Shown here one piece after another: positions 20,895-32,827 of a stretch of 64,000 nt of DNA (the first letter of the stretch is position 1; every line of letters starts with the position of its first letter). Origin of the DNA: Arthonia radiata (taxonomy: Eukaryota; Ascomycota; Arthoniomycetes; Arthoniales; Arthoniaceae); assembly GCA_002989075.1 (NCBI GenBank), contig PSQN01000012.1, positions 248,001-312,000 of the forward strand. The letters run 5' to 3'. Below the pieces are notes generated by a model. That model saw only the letters and a list, made by a program, of their open reading frames with translations, searched no databases and was not told where the DNA came from. Position numbers and translations under genes: made by a program.

Positions 20895-21487
20895 CGATGG
20901 AGGGACGACGAAGATGATGATGATTTGATTGTGATTGAGTATGCACCTTGAGCGAATGTTTGGCATTTCAGCGGGATACGGTAACAAAATGGCAAGAGTC
21001 AACGGGCATGATGGAACGGACGATAGATTATTGTATTCCTACTCATGGCATGCATCAGGTCTCATGGCCGACCACCAGAGATGACTTTCACGGATAGTAT
21101 TAGTGATTCAAACTACATCTTTACATTCACTAGACAACTTTTGCACGCTTGTTGGTCATTTGTGCGCATTCTGATGGTATTGGTCTCTTGCTGTGCGTGA
21201 ACGGACCTCCATATGGAAAAGCATCAAAGACGTCGATCCCTTTGCAACTTGTCGCACTTTCTACTACATAGCGACTTCTCAGAACCGATTTTCAAGCACA
21301 CCCTAGTCCTGAGATCTGCGCAGCTTCTTGAACATACTTAGATATTGCGACCAACCCGTCCAGTGTCACAGCAAGGCGCGTCGTTGCTGCAAGTGGGATG
21401 GATATGCGGTAGACCCGCACAGGCCGTCGAGGTGCGCAACGACACGGCGCAATCAAATTGATTTGGGTTCGAACTATAGTCGCAATA
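20895..21487. other. Intergenic, upstream of VPS35
   Basis: These 593 bp lie between two co-oriented genes. They hold the secreted-protein 3' end and the VPS35 promoter. No gene is supported; a tRNA-like GGGTTCGAACT at 21465 has no cloverleaf around it. Confidence 0.5.
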
Positions 21488-24350
21488 ATGGGAACAATGA
21501 TGAGTGAGGAGCAGACGCGCATGCTTGAAGATGCCTTGGGTATTGTCAAGCAACAGACGGTCTTGATGCGTCGCTGTCTTGAGACACCGGGAAAGCTCAT
21601 GGACGCGCTCAAACACTGGTGAGGAACTCTTAAAGCCCTTGTGTCGACAGGCGATAGCTAGTCTAGCACTTCATACTCATTGCTAACCTACGACAGTTCC
21701 ACACTTGTCTCTGAACTCCGGACGAGCACGATTGGACCCAAGCAGTACTATGAGCTCTACATGGCCATCTTCGATGCGCTACGGCACCTCTCCGAATACC
21801 TTCGAGACAGCCATCCGGTGAATCACTTGGCGGATCTTTATGAACTAGTCCAATATGCTGGCAACATCGTCCCGCGGCTGTATCTGATGATCACGGTCGG
21901 CACCGCATACATGGCGATACCGGACGCGCCGGTCAAGGAGATCATGAAGGACATGATGGAAATGAGCCGAGGCGTGCAGCATCCGATGCGTGGACTGTTC
22001 TTGCGGTATTATCTCTCAGGGCAAGCGAAGGACTACCTTCCAGCGGGGAGTGGGGATGGACCCGAGGGCAATCTACAAGACAGTATTGGATTTACACTCA
22101 CAAATTTTGTGGAGATGAATAAGTTATGGGTACGGTTGCAGCATCAAGGGCATTCAAGAGAACGAGAACAGCGGTATCGAGAACGACAAGAGCTGCAATT
22201 GTTGGTAGGCCACAACCTTGTTCGGCTGAGCCAGTTGGTGGATCTGGAGACATACAAAACGGTCATTCTGCAGCCACTATTGGAGCAGGTTGTCCAATGT
22301 AGAGATGTACTTGCACAAGAGTACTTGCTCGAAGGTCCGTTCTCGCGACTGTAGCAGAGTAAGAGTCCTGCTAATGTAACCCACAGTCATAACACAGGTC
22401 TTTGCAGACGAGTTCCACCTACATACCCTTGATCAATTTCTGTCCGCAATAGCCAGACTGAACCCGCATGTCAACGTAAAAGCGATTGTCATCGGCCTCA
22501 TGGACCGACTTTCATCTTACGCGGCACGAGAGGGTGACAGTCGGTCACTTGCGCAGCAAGTTGAGGCGGAAGACAAGGCAACGATAGAGCTCATGGAGAA
22601 ATTGAGGATATCCAAGGAGCGCAAGGAAGAGGCCGCGGCCGGACCAACGACACCAGAACAGCCATCAGAGGACTCGACACGAACCAATGGCGAGACACGA
22701 ACCGACGGCGAGCAATCAGAGGCGCAGACACTGGCTGGCGATACTGCACCTTCAAGGACTGAGTCAGTCAATGGTGATACTAAAGAGCGTGGTATACCTC
22801 AAGACGTCAAACTCTTTGAGATCTTCCATGAGCAGGTTATGAATCTCGTGAGCATGCAGAGGCTACCCATACAAGATATCACTGCACTTCTTGTCTCCCT
22901 CGTCAACCTTTCTCTGTGAGTAGCTGCGCATTGCATCATTCGAACTCTGCTAACATACAATAGAAACGTATACCCGGATCGTCTTGATTATCTCGACCAA
23001 GTTCTCACTTACGCGAACGAGAAAGCACAACAATTCGCCAATAGCGCTGATTTGCACTCCCAAGCCGCCCAATCTAACATGCTTAATCTGCTGCTAGCAC
23101 CTATCAAGAAATACGTATCTCTCTTCACCGCACTAGCACTACCCAACTTCATCCCTCTTCTACGATCACAAACGTATCCCACACGGCGCGCTCTCGCCTC
23201 CGAGATTGCGCGCTCTCTGATTCGCAATCGAACCCCCATTTCTACGCCCGAGGATCTGGACTCCGTGCTCGAGATCCTTAAAGTTCTCATCAAAGAAGGG
23301 ATGCAGCAAACGGGCTATCCCGGCGGACCGATGCGCCGTGGTCAAGAGACCGAAGAAACTCTCGAGGAGCAAGGCCAACTTGCACGCATTGTCCACCTCG
23401 TCCGCAGTCCGGATGACGACACGCAACTCAAACTCATTCAATCTCTCCGTAAACATTTCACTGAAGGCGGTGACCGCATCAAATATACCACGCCTGCCCT
23501 GGTAACCGCATGTGTTCACCTTGTCCGTCGCGTCCACTCCCGTTCATCATCGTCCGACGAGACAGACACAGCCGCGAACAACACCGCACAACAAGTCTAT
23601 AAACTTCTCCATTCACTCATCTCCTCCCTCTACTCCCGCGCCACCTCATCTTCCACCGGCTTGGCGACCGCCAACGCCTCTGCCGCTGCAGCCTCAATCG
23701 CCGACCTCTCCCTCCGCCTCTTCTTGGCCGCAGCACAAATCGCAGACCAGACCGCACACGAGGAGATTAGCTATGAGTTCTTCGCGCAGGCATTCACCGT
23801 GTACGAGGAGAGCGTCTCGGATTCACGAGCGCAATTTCAGGCTGTGTGCTGCATCGCCGCTGCGCTCTTTCAGACGAGGAACTTCAGCAGAGACAACTAC
23901 GACACGCTCATCACGAAATGCACGCTCCACGGCTCGCGCCTCCTCAAGAAACCAGATCAATGCCGCGCCGTCTGCGCCGCGGCGCATCTGTGGTGGGGCA
24001 CGGAGATCCGCGGAAAGCCAGACGAGGAAAGCAAAGACTACTACCGGGACGGCAAGCGCGTGCTCGAATGTCTGCAGCGTGCGCTTAGGGTCGCGGACGC
24101 TTGCATGGATGCTGCTGTGTCTGTGGAGTTGTTTGTGGAGGTGCTGGGGCGCTACGTCTACTTCTTCGAGCAGGAGAACGAGGCGGTGACGGTCAAGTAC
24201 ATCAATGGGCTTATTGAGCTGATATACAGCCATCTGGCTAGCGAAGACGTGAGTGCGAACATGGAGGCGCCGAGAAAACATTTTGAGCGCATGTTGGCTT
24301 TCATTGAAGGGCGAGAGTATGACGGGGTGGAGACGAGAGCGAAAACGTGA
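21488..24350 (+). CDS. VPS35: Retromer core subunit Vps35
   Basis: Vps35 is the helical scaffold of the retromer, which retrieves cargo such as the Vps10 receptor from endosomes to the Golgi. I rebuild four exons: 21488-21618, 21697-22334, 22387-22915 and 22964-24350 (introns of 78, 52 and 48 bp, GT/AG, phases consistent), giving 894 residues. Exon 1 supplies [20 protein letters not shown], strongly family-typical. The Vps26-contact motif PRLYL is at 103-107, followed by [21 protein letters not shown] low-complexity acidic insert (about 300-360, with [14 protein letters not shown]) lies in the middle, as in other filamentous fungi. The solenoid continues to the end. The start could be any of three in-frame ATGs at 21488, 21497 and 21500. 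Confidence 0.95.
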
Positions 24351-25641
24351 TAATGCAGTGTTCAGGATTGAGAGGAAAGAATGTACAGTGTAAGCCAGCA
24401 CGTCAGCGAGTGATAGTCTAATGCAAGCTTATTATTAGGGAACAAGGTAAAGTTCCTACGGATCCCCGAGCTCGACGCTTGAGTTTTGGTGAGGTACATA
24501 CGTGTGTGGTGCGGGACCGATTCAGACAGCCGCATTTTGGTGTCAAGTACAGTCAAACATGAGGTTGATCCGTACGCTGGCGATGCTTATAGGTGAGATG
24601 TGGAGGCGACTTTGTCATAGGCGGCTTGCACTCTACGCCGGACGGGGCTACCTGATGACTAAAAAGGCTGGAAAAGGGCTGGTTACTCGCCCATATCTTT
24701 ATCAAAAGATGAGTCGAGAACAACATGTCCACCTTCCTAGAAACAGCCGTGTTCGGCAACCGATGTGCTAACTCAGTCTACGAGATTATGCTAGGCAGAG
24801 AAACAGGTCATGCCGGTGATTTTTCTTGGGCGACTGCGTGAGGCGGTCTCTTATGCAGGAGGTCGGTATATGAGATTGCAAACATCCTCCGTGGGCGCAT
24901 TCGAGCGCCTGGGTGGGACGAGGAGACGAAATCGACGGGGTAAGAAAAGGAGCGAGGGCAAACGAGACGGTATGCATCGCTTCAGGCGTTTTAAGAAACG
25001 ATGAGTAGTTGATGGACGGTAAGAAAGACAGCCGCAAGAGCAAGGACCAAAAGACATCCAATGCACAAACGCGGCTAGCGTGAAGGTGGAATCTGCCTCA
25101 CTCAAGAACGTGCCAATAAGACGCCTCATTTCGACGACCTCATCTTGAATATTGAATCCACCGGACCCCATGTCCAGATGATTCTACTCGTCTCTACTAA
25201 TGATAATTGCTGAGCTGACATCAGCGGCGATCTCAACCGTCCGCTTTGCCTGCGTTGACTCAACTCTTGCATATGAATCATCCAGAAGAGCCTGCAAAGC
25301 GTCCTCAACTACACACTCGGCCGTCAGCGTGAGCTACAGAGGTACATGTAAAGCTACGATGGCCAACCACGAGCCTGTACCGGTGTTGGCGGTGCAACAT
25401 GTTGTGTGCGTGTGCGCTGTCGCCTGTGATATTGAAACATCATTACAAAGCAGCGACTAGGCCGGCACCACCGTCTACTAGAATATAAGTAGGCTATCGA
25501 GACTCACATAACTGCTACACCGACCAGTAGACTCCCTGACAAGTACCATCCTTCACCACCCATTAAACCTCCCATTCTACCCTTATCATCAACATCAAAC
25601 ACATCTTCCCATCTTTACAAGCCTAATCACGAGCTGCCGAA
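24351..25641. other. Intergenic, carbonic anhydrase upstream region and possible relic ORFs
   Basis: This 1.3 kb contains the VPS35 3' end and the carbonic anhydrase promoter. On the minus strand near 25310-24900 there are coding-like stretches such as ALQALLDDSYARVESTQAKR and NIQDEVVEMRRLIGTFLSE in different frames. I could not build a confident gene from them. Confidence 0.4.
25484..25489 (+). promoter_or_regulatory. Putative TATA element of the carbonic anhydrase gene
   Basis: TATAAG lies 153 bp before the start codon and is followed by a C/A-rich leader (CATCCTTCACCACC, CATCAACATC) typical of expressed fungal 5' UTRs. Position and context are the only evidence. Confidence 0.4.
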
Positions 25642-26434
25642 ATGTCAAACCCAACCACCGACGACCTCCTCGCCCGCAACCGCGCCACCCTCCCCAACCA
25701 CACGCCCATTCCTCTTTTCACCGAATTGCGCGCGCAGAACCTCCTTCGCGTCAACACCATAATCATCAGCTGCGTCGACCCTCGTATCTTTCCTGAGCAG
25801 TTCTTTGGACTGCACGAGCGCGGTAGGCCATAGCATTTACTGCATCGCATCTCGATACTGCCTGATTGCAGTCCTGCCCCACGATCTTGCTGCAAGGGGA
25901 TGAAAGGGTTCGCTAACGCAACCAGACGCGATCATCATCAAAAACGCCGGCGGCCGCGTCCGCCCCGCCCTGCACGATGTCATCATGCTGGATTCGTATT
26001 TTGGGCACGGCCAGCTGACACAGCTGCTGGTGGTGCATCATACGGACTGCGGCGCCACGCATATCAAGGCGGCAGAGGTGAAGGCTGATGTTCTCAGTCG
26101 GTGAGTTGCAGCTCTGTTTTCAGCGTTCGAGTCCCTTGTTTCTTCAACGTTCTCGTCCTTCTTCCTTCCTCCTTCCTTCCACGCCAATCCTGCCTGTTGC
26201 GGTGTATATTCATGTCTGAACGTTGGGGACATGCTGACAAATAAAAGACATCCCGAACACAAGGCGGAAGTGGAGTCCTGGTCCATAGAGACCTTTGAGG
26301 GCATGAGTGTTGAGGAGAGCGTGAAGTTTGATCTCGAGATTGCGAAGAACGACATGTTCCTCGGTAAGGAGATCAAAGAGGGGACGAGGGGGTTTGTGTT
26401 TGATATTAAGACGGGGGAGGTGAAGGAGGTGTAG
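25642..26434 (+). CDS. Beta-class carbonic anhydrase, short form
   Basis: Beta-carbonic anhydrases interconvert CO2 and bicarbonate using a zinc held by Cys-His-Cys. Exons are 25642-25822, 25926-26100 and 26248-26434 (introns of 103 and 147 bp), giving 180 residues. Zinc and active-site motifs are visible: IISCVDPR (first Cys plus the Asp-Arg dyad, with Pro where Ser is usual) and VVHHTDCGATH (His and second Cys). IIKNAGGRVRP and DSYFGHGQL lie between them. At 180 residues it is shorter than plant-type enzymes and resembles the small, probably cytosolic fungal class; no targeting peptide is seen. The zinc ligands are intact, so activity is plausible. It converges on the secreted Yellow-type gene with 166 bp between stops. 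Confidence 0.9.
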
Positions 26435-26600
26435 TCCCCACCTGGCAATGAGGGCATGCGTGAGAGTAAGTGGGCTTTGCCGGTGTAGTTGATGCGGATT
26501 CGAGCAGGGTTTGGGAGTGAGCAAAGGACGTGATGAATGAGGTTGATAGGAACATGCCACTTCGACTATACTACATTACCTCTATCCGAACCATGCCACC

Positions 26601-28247
26601 TCACGTCATCGCCTTCCTCCCCCCATCCGGCAGTGGCGCCTTGAAAAGCACATAAGGCAACTGCCTCCTGTCCGTCCCCGGGAAAAAGCTACTCGTCAGA
26701 TGCAGCTGATTAACGGTGAAGTACAGCATACCATCCTGTCCCACGTTAGCACAGTGCCCTATGGATCACACACCTCGGAGCAGCAGAAAATAGAACCATC
26801 AACTCACCCAACCGACACTCATCGTATCCACCCAATTGATCCTCGGATCCCTTACAAACGTCCGCTGCGTCCCGTTTCCCGGGAAGTAAATCACCACGCT
26901 CTCCTGCTCCGCGTTCCCCGCGTAAATGTACCCGTTACTATCCGTCTCCATCCCATCCGTAACCCCCTTCTCGCCCCGGTTCTGCACACTATTCTGCGCG
27001 AGCAGCTCGCTTACACTATCATGTCTCCTCAACGCTGCGGTGGGGATGGAATACAGATATCGGCCTGCTATCGAGCTGAAGTAGAGGTCCGCGCCGTCTG
27101 CGCCCAGTGCGATGCCGTCAGAACCAAACGGCACGTGCGAGTACGGCAGCATAGCGGGATTACTGGAGTAGAATAGCGGCTCGCCCCACACATACGGCGT
27201 CACCTGCACGAGCGGGCGCACGCGCGGATCGCCGTCGAGGTGCCGCCACGCCTCCCCGCTTGTGAGATCGACGATGATCAGCCCGTTGCGGCCTTCAGTC
27301 GAGGAGTCGGTGATGTACGCGACGCCTTGACTCCCATCGCTGTTGAGACCGCTGAGGCCTGCCGTCCGATCGACCCGCACGTCATTGAGGTAGCTGTCTT
27401 GGTACGCGACGGTAATGGGGAATGTATACGTCCGGGTCACGGTGTCCGTGGCGAGGTCGACTTCGATGAGTTTAGGACCGCCGGGGACGGAGGGCAGCAG
27501 CATTTTTGAAGCGGCGTCGATGGCGCGGCCGGTGTCGAGGATCCAGAGGGTGTTGGCGCTGTCGATGACGACGGACTGGATGCCGATGAGGTAGTTGTCG
27601 TAGTTTGCGGCGGTGGGCGGGGTGGTGGTGAGATTCAGGGCGCCGTTTGGAGGGTAGTTGTACTCGGCGGAGGGGTAGGGGACTTGGGTGCCGTCGGGGA
27701 GGAGCTCGGCGACTTGGTACTTTGTGGGGGTTTGGGGGGTGTTGCTGGTGGGGTTGGTCAGTGGTTTGTAGGGGGTGGGAGACGTGGTCTGGTCTGATCT
27801 GGAGGCGCTCTAGAGCTCTGCTTCATTGTCGCGAGTGCATGGACGACTTGGTCGAGGGGTCGCGGTTGTGTAGGCTGGCTTACGTATTGTTTGGATCAAG
27901 TCCCGCTGGGTAGTTGGAGAACAGCCGCCCCTCTCGAGAGACAGCAACGCCTGGACGTGTGAGCTTGTGCGGTAAGGAAGTACGTTTGAGCTTCGGTATC
28001 GCACCCGTCGGCCATTGATCTATTGCAAACTGTCAGTCGCGCTCTGCTAGTTGCGTGCGTCTGATGCACCGTGTGGATAGGACCGGGAAAGCCTCGCTCT
28101 GGTTTCTACTGCTCAAGCCTACGACATACCATTATACAAGAAGGCAATATCCAAGTCTGGGCCTGATTTGCCAGTATCCGTAAGCAGTTGCTGCTGAGCA
28201 GCTGCCAGCGAGACGATGCTCAGAAATACTGCGCTTAGAAAATGCAT
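26601..28247 (-). CDS. Secreted major royal jelly/Yellow-family protein
   Basis: The family folds as a six-bladed propeller; fungal members are secreted and of mostly unknown role. I rebuild four exons: 28247-28130, 28019-27884, 27744-26808 and 26735-26601 (introns of 110, 139 and 72 bp), giving 441 residues. Exon 1 encodes a signal peptide, MHFLSAVFLSIVSLAAA. Later landmarks are QWPTGAIPKLKRTSLPHKLTRP split for length as QWPTG and RPGVAVS, RLFSNYPAG, TLWILDTGR, GVAYITDSS, FGSDGIALGADGADLYFSS, and the C-terminal exon DGMLYFTVNQLHLTSSFFPG. A stop-codon reading at 26799 is avoided by the last GTGAGT intron, which keeps frame into that conserved tail. All blades seem present, so the protein looks intact. 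Confidence 0.9.
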
Positions 28248-28992
28248 GGCGGCAATAATTATCAGGACGATGAATAACACAAGGTCGAACCTACTGCCAA
28301 CAACAAGAGTAGAGGAGACACGCAGAGGAGAAAGAGAGTGGGAGCACTACTCAGGATCGTGTCCACCTCCAAGGTGTGTATGACGAAAGCCACGAACACT
28401 TAGCCGTCGAGCCATCTAGGCCTGACTCTGTGCAAGTCTAGGGCTGCAGAGATGGCTCGAATAGGTAGGCGATCGGGCTCTGTCTAGTCCATTGGGATGT
28501 GATCACAAGCAAGGAACAGGAAGGACAGGCCAAGGAAATGATCTACGAGGGTAGTCTTCCCCACACTGCGGGGCGGAAATGATGTCGGCCTGCATGGGTA
28601 GATGCGAGGGCGCCGAATTGCCGACCATCTTTCCAGAGAGTCATCCGCTGAACAACATGAGTTTGACTGATGGTGTGCTCTTCAAGAGAATTGTTCGCTG
28701 AATGAAGTGCTGTCCGGAGCATTTAGTGGAGCCTAACGGGGATCGTTACACCGTTGAGCGTTCGCGCGAAATAACCGTGGTAAGGCGAAAATGCTAAATG
28801 GGTATATTTCAGGTTGAAGCCTTCGCGCTAGCGATCGCTTGACCAGTCTAAGTAGACGTTCAACAGCAACATGTTTTCACAACGCCAATTTGATGCTCGC
28901 TCGAACGCAGTCACATAACACTCATCACCGTCGAAATACGTTACCTGGTCTCAATCCCTCTCGTCCGATGCGTCTCATCGTTACACATCTGG
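28248..28992. other. Intergenic, no supported gene
   Basis: These 745 bp lie between two minus-strand genes. They contain the promoter of the Yellow-type gene and the importin 3' end. No open frame with coding character is seen. Confidence 0.5.
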
Positions 28993-31900
28993 TCATGCGG
29001 CGTTGCCATTCGTTTGTGGTGGCTGGTTTTGCACGGCTTGCGCTTCCAGCGTATCTGCTTGCTGCACCGCAGCTTGTAAGACTTGCTGTTCCTGCTGATC
29101 AAGATGACCCATTAAGTTCCCGTAGAAGTCCGGCTGCTCTTGTTGCAGCCTGACTAGACTGCTCTTCAGCACGCCGTAGGGCTCGACATTGTCCAAGGGC
29201 GTCTCGAGCAACGACTCCTCTTCCAGTTCGTCATCGTTGTCGCCGGTCAGGGTGCTGAACTTGGAGGCTTCCTCGCTAAGGAAATCCAGATATGCTTGGC
29301 TCTCTGAATTAACGTCTTGGGTTTCATTGCCTTCATCTTCCCATTCGTCATTGTCTGCCCAGTCGTCATCATCATCGTCATCGGAAAAGTCGCTGTTGAG
29401 TTGAAAGTCGTTCTCTTTCTTGGCTTCTTCGCGATCTGCAGAAATGGTCAATAGTGCAAACGGGAGTGACTTGTGGGGACTTACTCCGCTCGGCTTGTGG
29501 CAGCGTCTGGAAGAGCTTCACCAGCCCATGCAGCAGACGCGGCCACCCTTCTTGCACGCTTTGAGGTACGTTTGATGCTGGCATTGTGAGAAGCGCAGTT
29601 ATCGCGGTGATGGACAGCTTCTTGTCGTGTACTCGTGTCATACTGTCCATGGTTTGGAACCACATCGTGAAGAACTTGCTGGTATTGCCATTGGCTTCTA
29701 GAATCTGTAGAGCCAGCAAGGGACTGTAATAAATTGCGTTGATGACCATTTCGATGAGATGTATCCTGTACGATTTGATCTTGATGTCGCTATTCTGTAG
29801 CACCGCCATGGCCAGGTTTACGAAGGTACCAATATGCTCATCGATGTGCCCTCGCAGACTAAGCATCAGCGCCTCAGCTAAGCGGCATCCGCAGATGCGG
29901 TCGACACCGCCGACCTTCTTGTCCTCAAACACGATCTTTGTCATATCTACGACCGCGTCGATATACTTTGGCTGCTGCACCATTTGGATGGGACCAAACT
30001 GGATGAAGTTTTCAAAAGCTGGGAGCATATCTTCGAGGTACAATTCTGCGCCAGCTTTGAAGGTCCCGTGCATTAGCTCAAAAGCTTCCCACATGACTGG
30101 CGAGATTGACTTGGACGCGAAGGTACAGCTATCGATGATCTCGAACACTTCCGTGTAAAGATCGTAGAGTTTGTTGTCCAATGTGATCTTGATGAGTGGC
30201 ATGAGCGCTTGTTCGAGGTGTAGCAGAACTTCCGGGCTACTCTCTAATGTTAGTATCAGTGTGCCAATCGTTTGAAGCACGCCAAGCGCCGTGACACTCT
30301 TGTCATCCAGTAAGCTGCCGATGCCTTCTTCATCGTCCTCTTTATCATCACTCCTATCGAGTACTTCCTTGATGATTCGCAGATACGTATCTCGCAGCTG
30401 TTCAGTCAGTGCAACCGCAAACGGCGTCAACTCAGACGAGAACACTTCCACAAAGTCTTCCATGACATTCGCGAGCGCATCGACGTCGACCTCATTCGCG
30501 AGCTTGAGTAATTGCTGCATGATCTGTGGGATGCTTTGCTGCATTTGTGCTCGAATGATGTCGTGCCGTATCAATGGTTGCAGCGCCAGCGCGGCCTCGA
30601 CTCGTACAGGCAGCTCAGGATCTGCCATGCTTTCCAGAATATTTCTGTACGCTAGTAGTAGATTGTTGTCGTCTTTGAATTCCAGTGCCTCGAACTTCTC
30701 CAAGACATCACAGGCTCGAGCTCGAAGGTAGCCGTGTGGGCTTCGGAACTCTGGGAATACATGCCGCACAAAAAAGTATTCCACTTGGTTGGCAATGGGG
30801 CTTTTCTTCCCCAAAAGGACGGCTGCAAACGTTCCGATCATCTTCAACGCGCCCTCCTTCTCTCGAGGATTCTTCTCGCTCTCGGGCGCTGACTCGTATT
30901 TGTTGACAACGCCATTGATGAAATTCAGGATAGTGAACGTCTGCTTCTTGCGCAGCTTTGTCATCGAGCTGATAAAGTTCATTGCGGCCACGTCAGGAGC
31001 AGATGCTTGCTCGTAATAGTTCAACTTGCGGTGCAGGTACTCTGCCGGTTCCGCTTCGAATAGCTCCAGGTCCTGATCTGTTAAGCAGAGCACTGGAAAG
31101 ATGAGATGCGATGTGAGACTCTCGATGTGCGGCTCCAGATGACCCCACATAAGTTTGGGCTTAACGCATTCATCCAAGAACGTCAGAATGTGCGACAGTG
31201 TGGACTTGCTCAACCACGTTGTTTTCGCTACCCATTTCTCTACCTGACCAAGGTAAGTCTTGAGGATCTCTGGCGCGAAGTCGCGGAGGAAGGCCTCGGA
31301 GAAAGCTTTGTACTCCTCCCCGTTCTTCTTCGTGAGTGCTGCAGGATTGCCATAACGAACGAACAAGCGGTTGAGATTGGCATATGCCCACTTCTTGGCT
31401 TTCCACCAATGGTTGGTTTCTCGTTCGTCAACATCTTCGGGCATTGCCGAGGACGGCGGCTCCTTGGCGACGGTGTTGAGGAAAAGCTGACACCAGCCAA
31501 CGATATTCTGTTGCTCCTTAAGATGAGGTGGTAACTCGAAGTAGATAGCGTGTTTGAAGGCCTTCATGACAGCCCTGAGCATCTCGCCAGCCTCGATGCT
31601 ATCTTCTTGGACAAGCTTGTTGCCCATTACTAACAGTTGCGGAAATGCGCCAGCAACGACGTTTGTCTCAAAATCTGTTCTGTTTTCGCTCGACTTGAAA
31701 CGATAGACCCGACATATGCCCAGTATGCATTGTAGTCCGGCGTATACTTGATTGACATCTTGCGCGCTAAGGAGTTGACCAGTGATGTTTAGGATATCAG
31801 GCCAGCGGTCGGGATAGTCGGTATGCAGCACCGTCTGTAGGATGGGGATCAACTGTGTGCGAACTCGATTTGGGGAACTGGCGAGCAAAGGGATGAGCTT

Positions 31901-32285
31901 GGATCTGAAGGCCTGCTTCTCCTCGTCTGATATTCGCTTGTTCTGCGGGTAGTCATCGGAGGGGTTCCAGGCTCGTGTGATTTTGTTTTTCAAATAGACA
32001 ACAGCTGTCGCAATATATCAGTGGCAGGGGAGGAATCTTGGATGGACATGTTCATACTCGCTTGTCGAACACCAGCTTCTTGCTCGATTTCCAAGATCTT
32101 GACGAGCGCATCAACAAAGCCGGGATTCTCTTCAGCCTGTCAACCTTTAAGTCAGCACAAGATGAGGGTGCGTGCCGACTTATGCGCGAGCTCACTCTTC
32201 GCAAATCAATCTCGGCCTGACGTCGAATGTTGGTGTCGGGAGAGAGTGTGGCCTCTATGCGCGGTCGGAGAATGGTGGCCTCCAT
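28993..32285 (-). CDS. Importin-beta family karyopherin, importin-7/8 type (Nmd5/Sxm1-like)
   Basis: This HEAT-repeat nuclear import receptor is expected to carry ribosomal proteins, histones or signalling kinases; cargo is inferred from yeast Nmd5 and Sxm1. I rebuild four exons: 32285-32196, 32136-32058, 32004-29485 and 29435-28993, giving 1,043 residues. Short first exons supply MEATILRPRIEATLSPDTNI and the Ran-binding N-terminal HEAT repeats (ENPGFVDALVKILEIEQEAG). Exon 3 contains LKNKITRAWNPSDDYPQNKR, DYPDRWPDIL and REKEGALKMIGTFAAVL, all characteristic. The last exon encodes an Asp/Glu-rich tail (DFSDDDDDDDWADNDEW) followed by a short Gln-rich end, as in this subfamily. Length is normal. 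Confidence 0.93.
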
Positions 32286-32827
32286 TTTTCGGGTTGGACT
32301 CCAAGAACTTTGCTGCGTGGAAAGATGTTAAAATGACCGGCGAAGCGCAGGGTGCACATGCGTAAATGCGGGTTGTGAGTATGCACTGTAGGTGCTTTCC
32401 AAGATATAGAGATCACACCCACATAAGACCTTCGGAAGCCCGCAATATATTGGAAAGTAATGAAGAGTGGTTGACAATGAGATCTTGTGCGGCCAATTGC
32501 ATTCTTTGGCTGAACATCGAATCCAGGGTCCTCAAACACGTCCGAGCTCTCAATACGTGGCACTCCCCCCTTCTTACACGTTACCATCACGTGGCTTCTT
32601 CAATCCATTACCCATCAGTCTGCCTCATCCTCATTCAACGAATATAGCACATCAAAATAATTCACAAACGTTGCAAGACACTTCGCGCTATACGCCGTCA
32701 TGATGCTATGGAGGTGAATGTCGAAGCTAGGCGAGCTTGCTTACTCTTATCATTAGCTTTACGGGCTCTATACGTATACATCATAGCTCGACTCTTGGAT
32801 ATTAGTACACACTTTCATCTCTAGCGT
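32286..32827. other. Intergenic, importin upstream region
   Basis: These 542 bp hold the importin promoter and the 3' end of the Cid1-type gene. They carry no supported gene. Confidence 0.5.

Noticed and set aside
21465-21475. GGGTTCGAACT, resembling a tRNA T-loop
   Set aside because: No acceptor, D or anticodon stems pair around it, and it lies directly before the VPS35 start.
23512-24401. Overlapping plus and minus frames of about 190-225 codons
   Set aside because: They are shadows of VPS35 exon 4, rich in Ser/Pro/Arg and without features.
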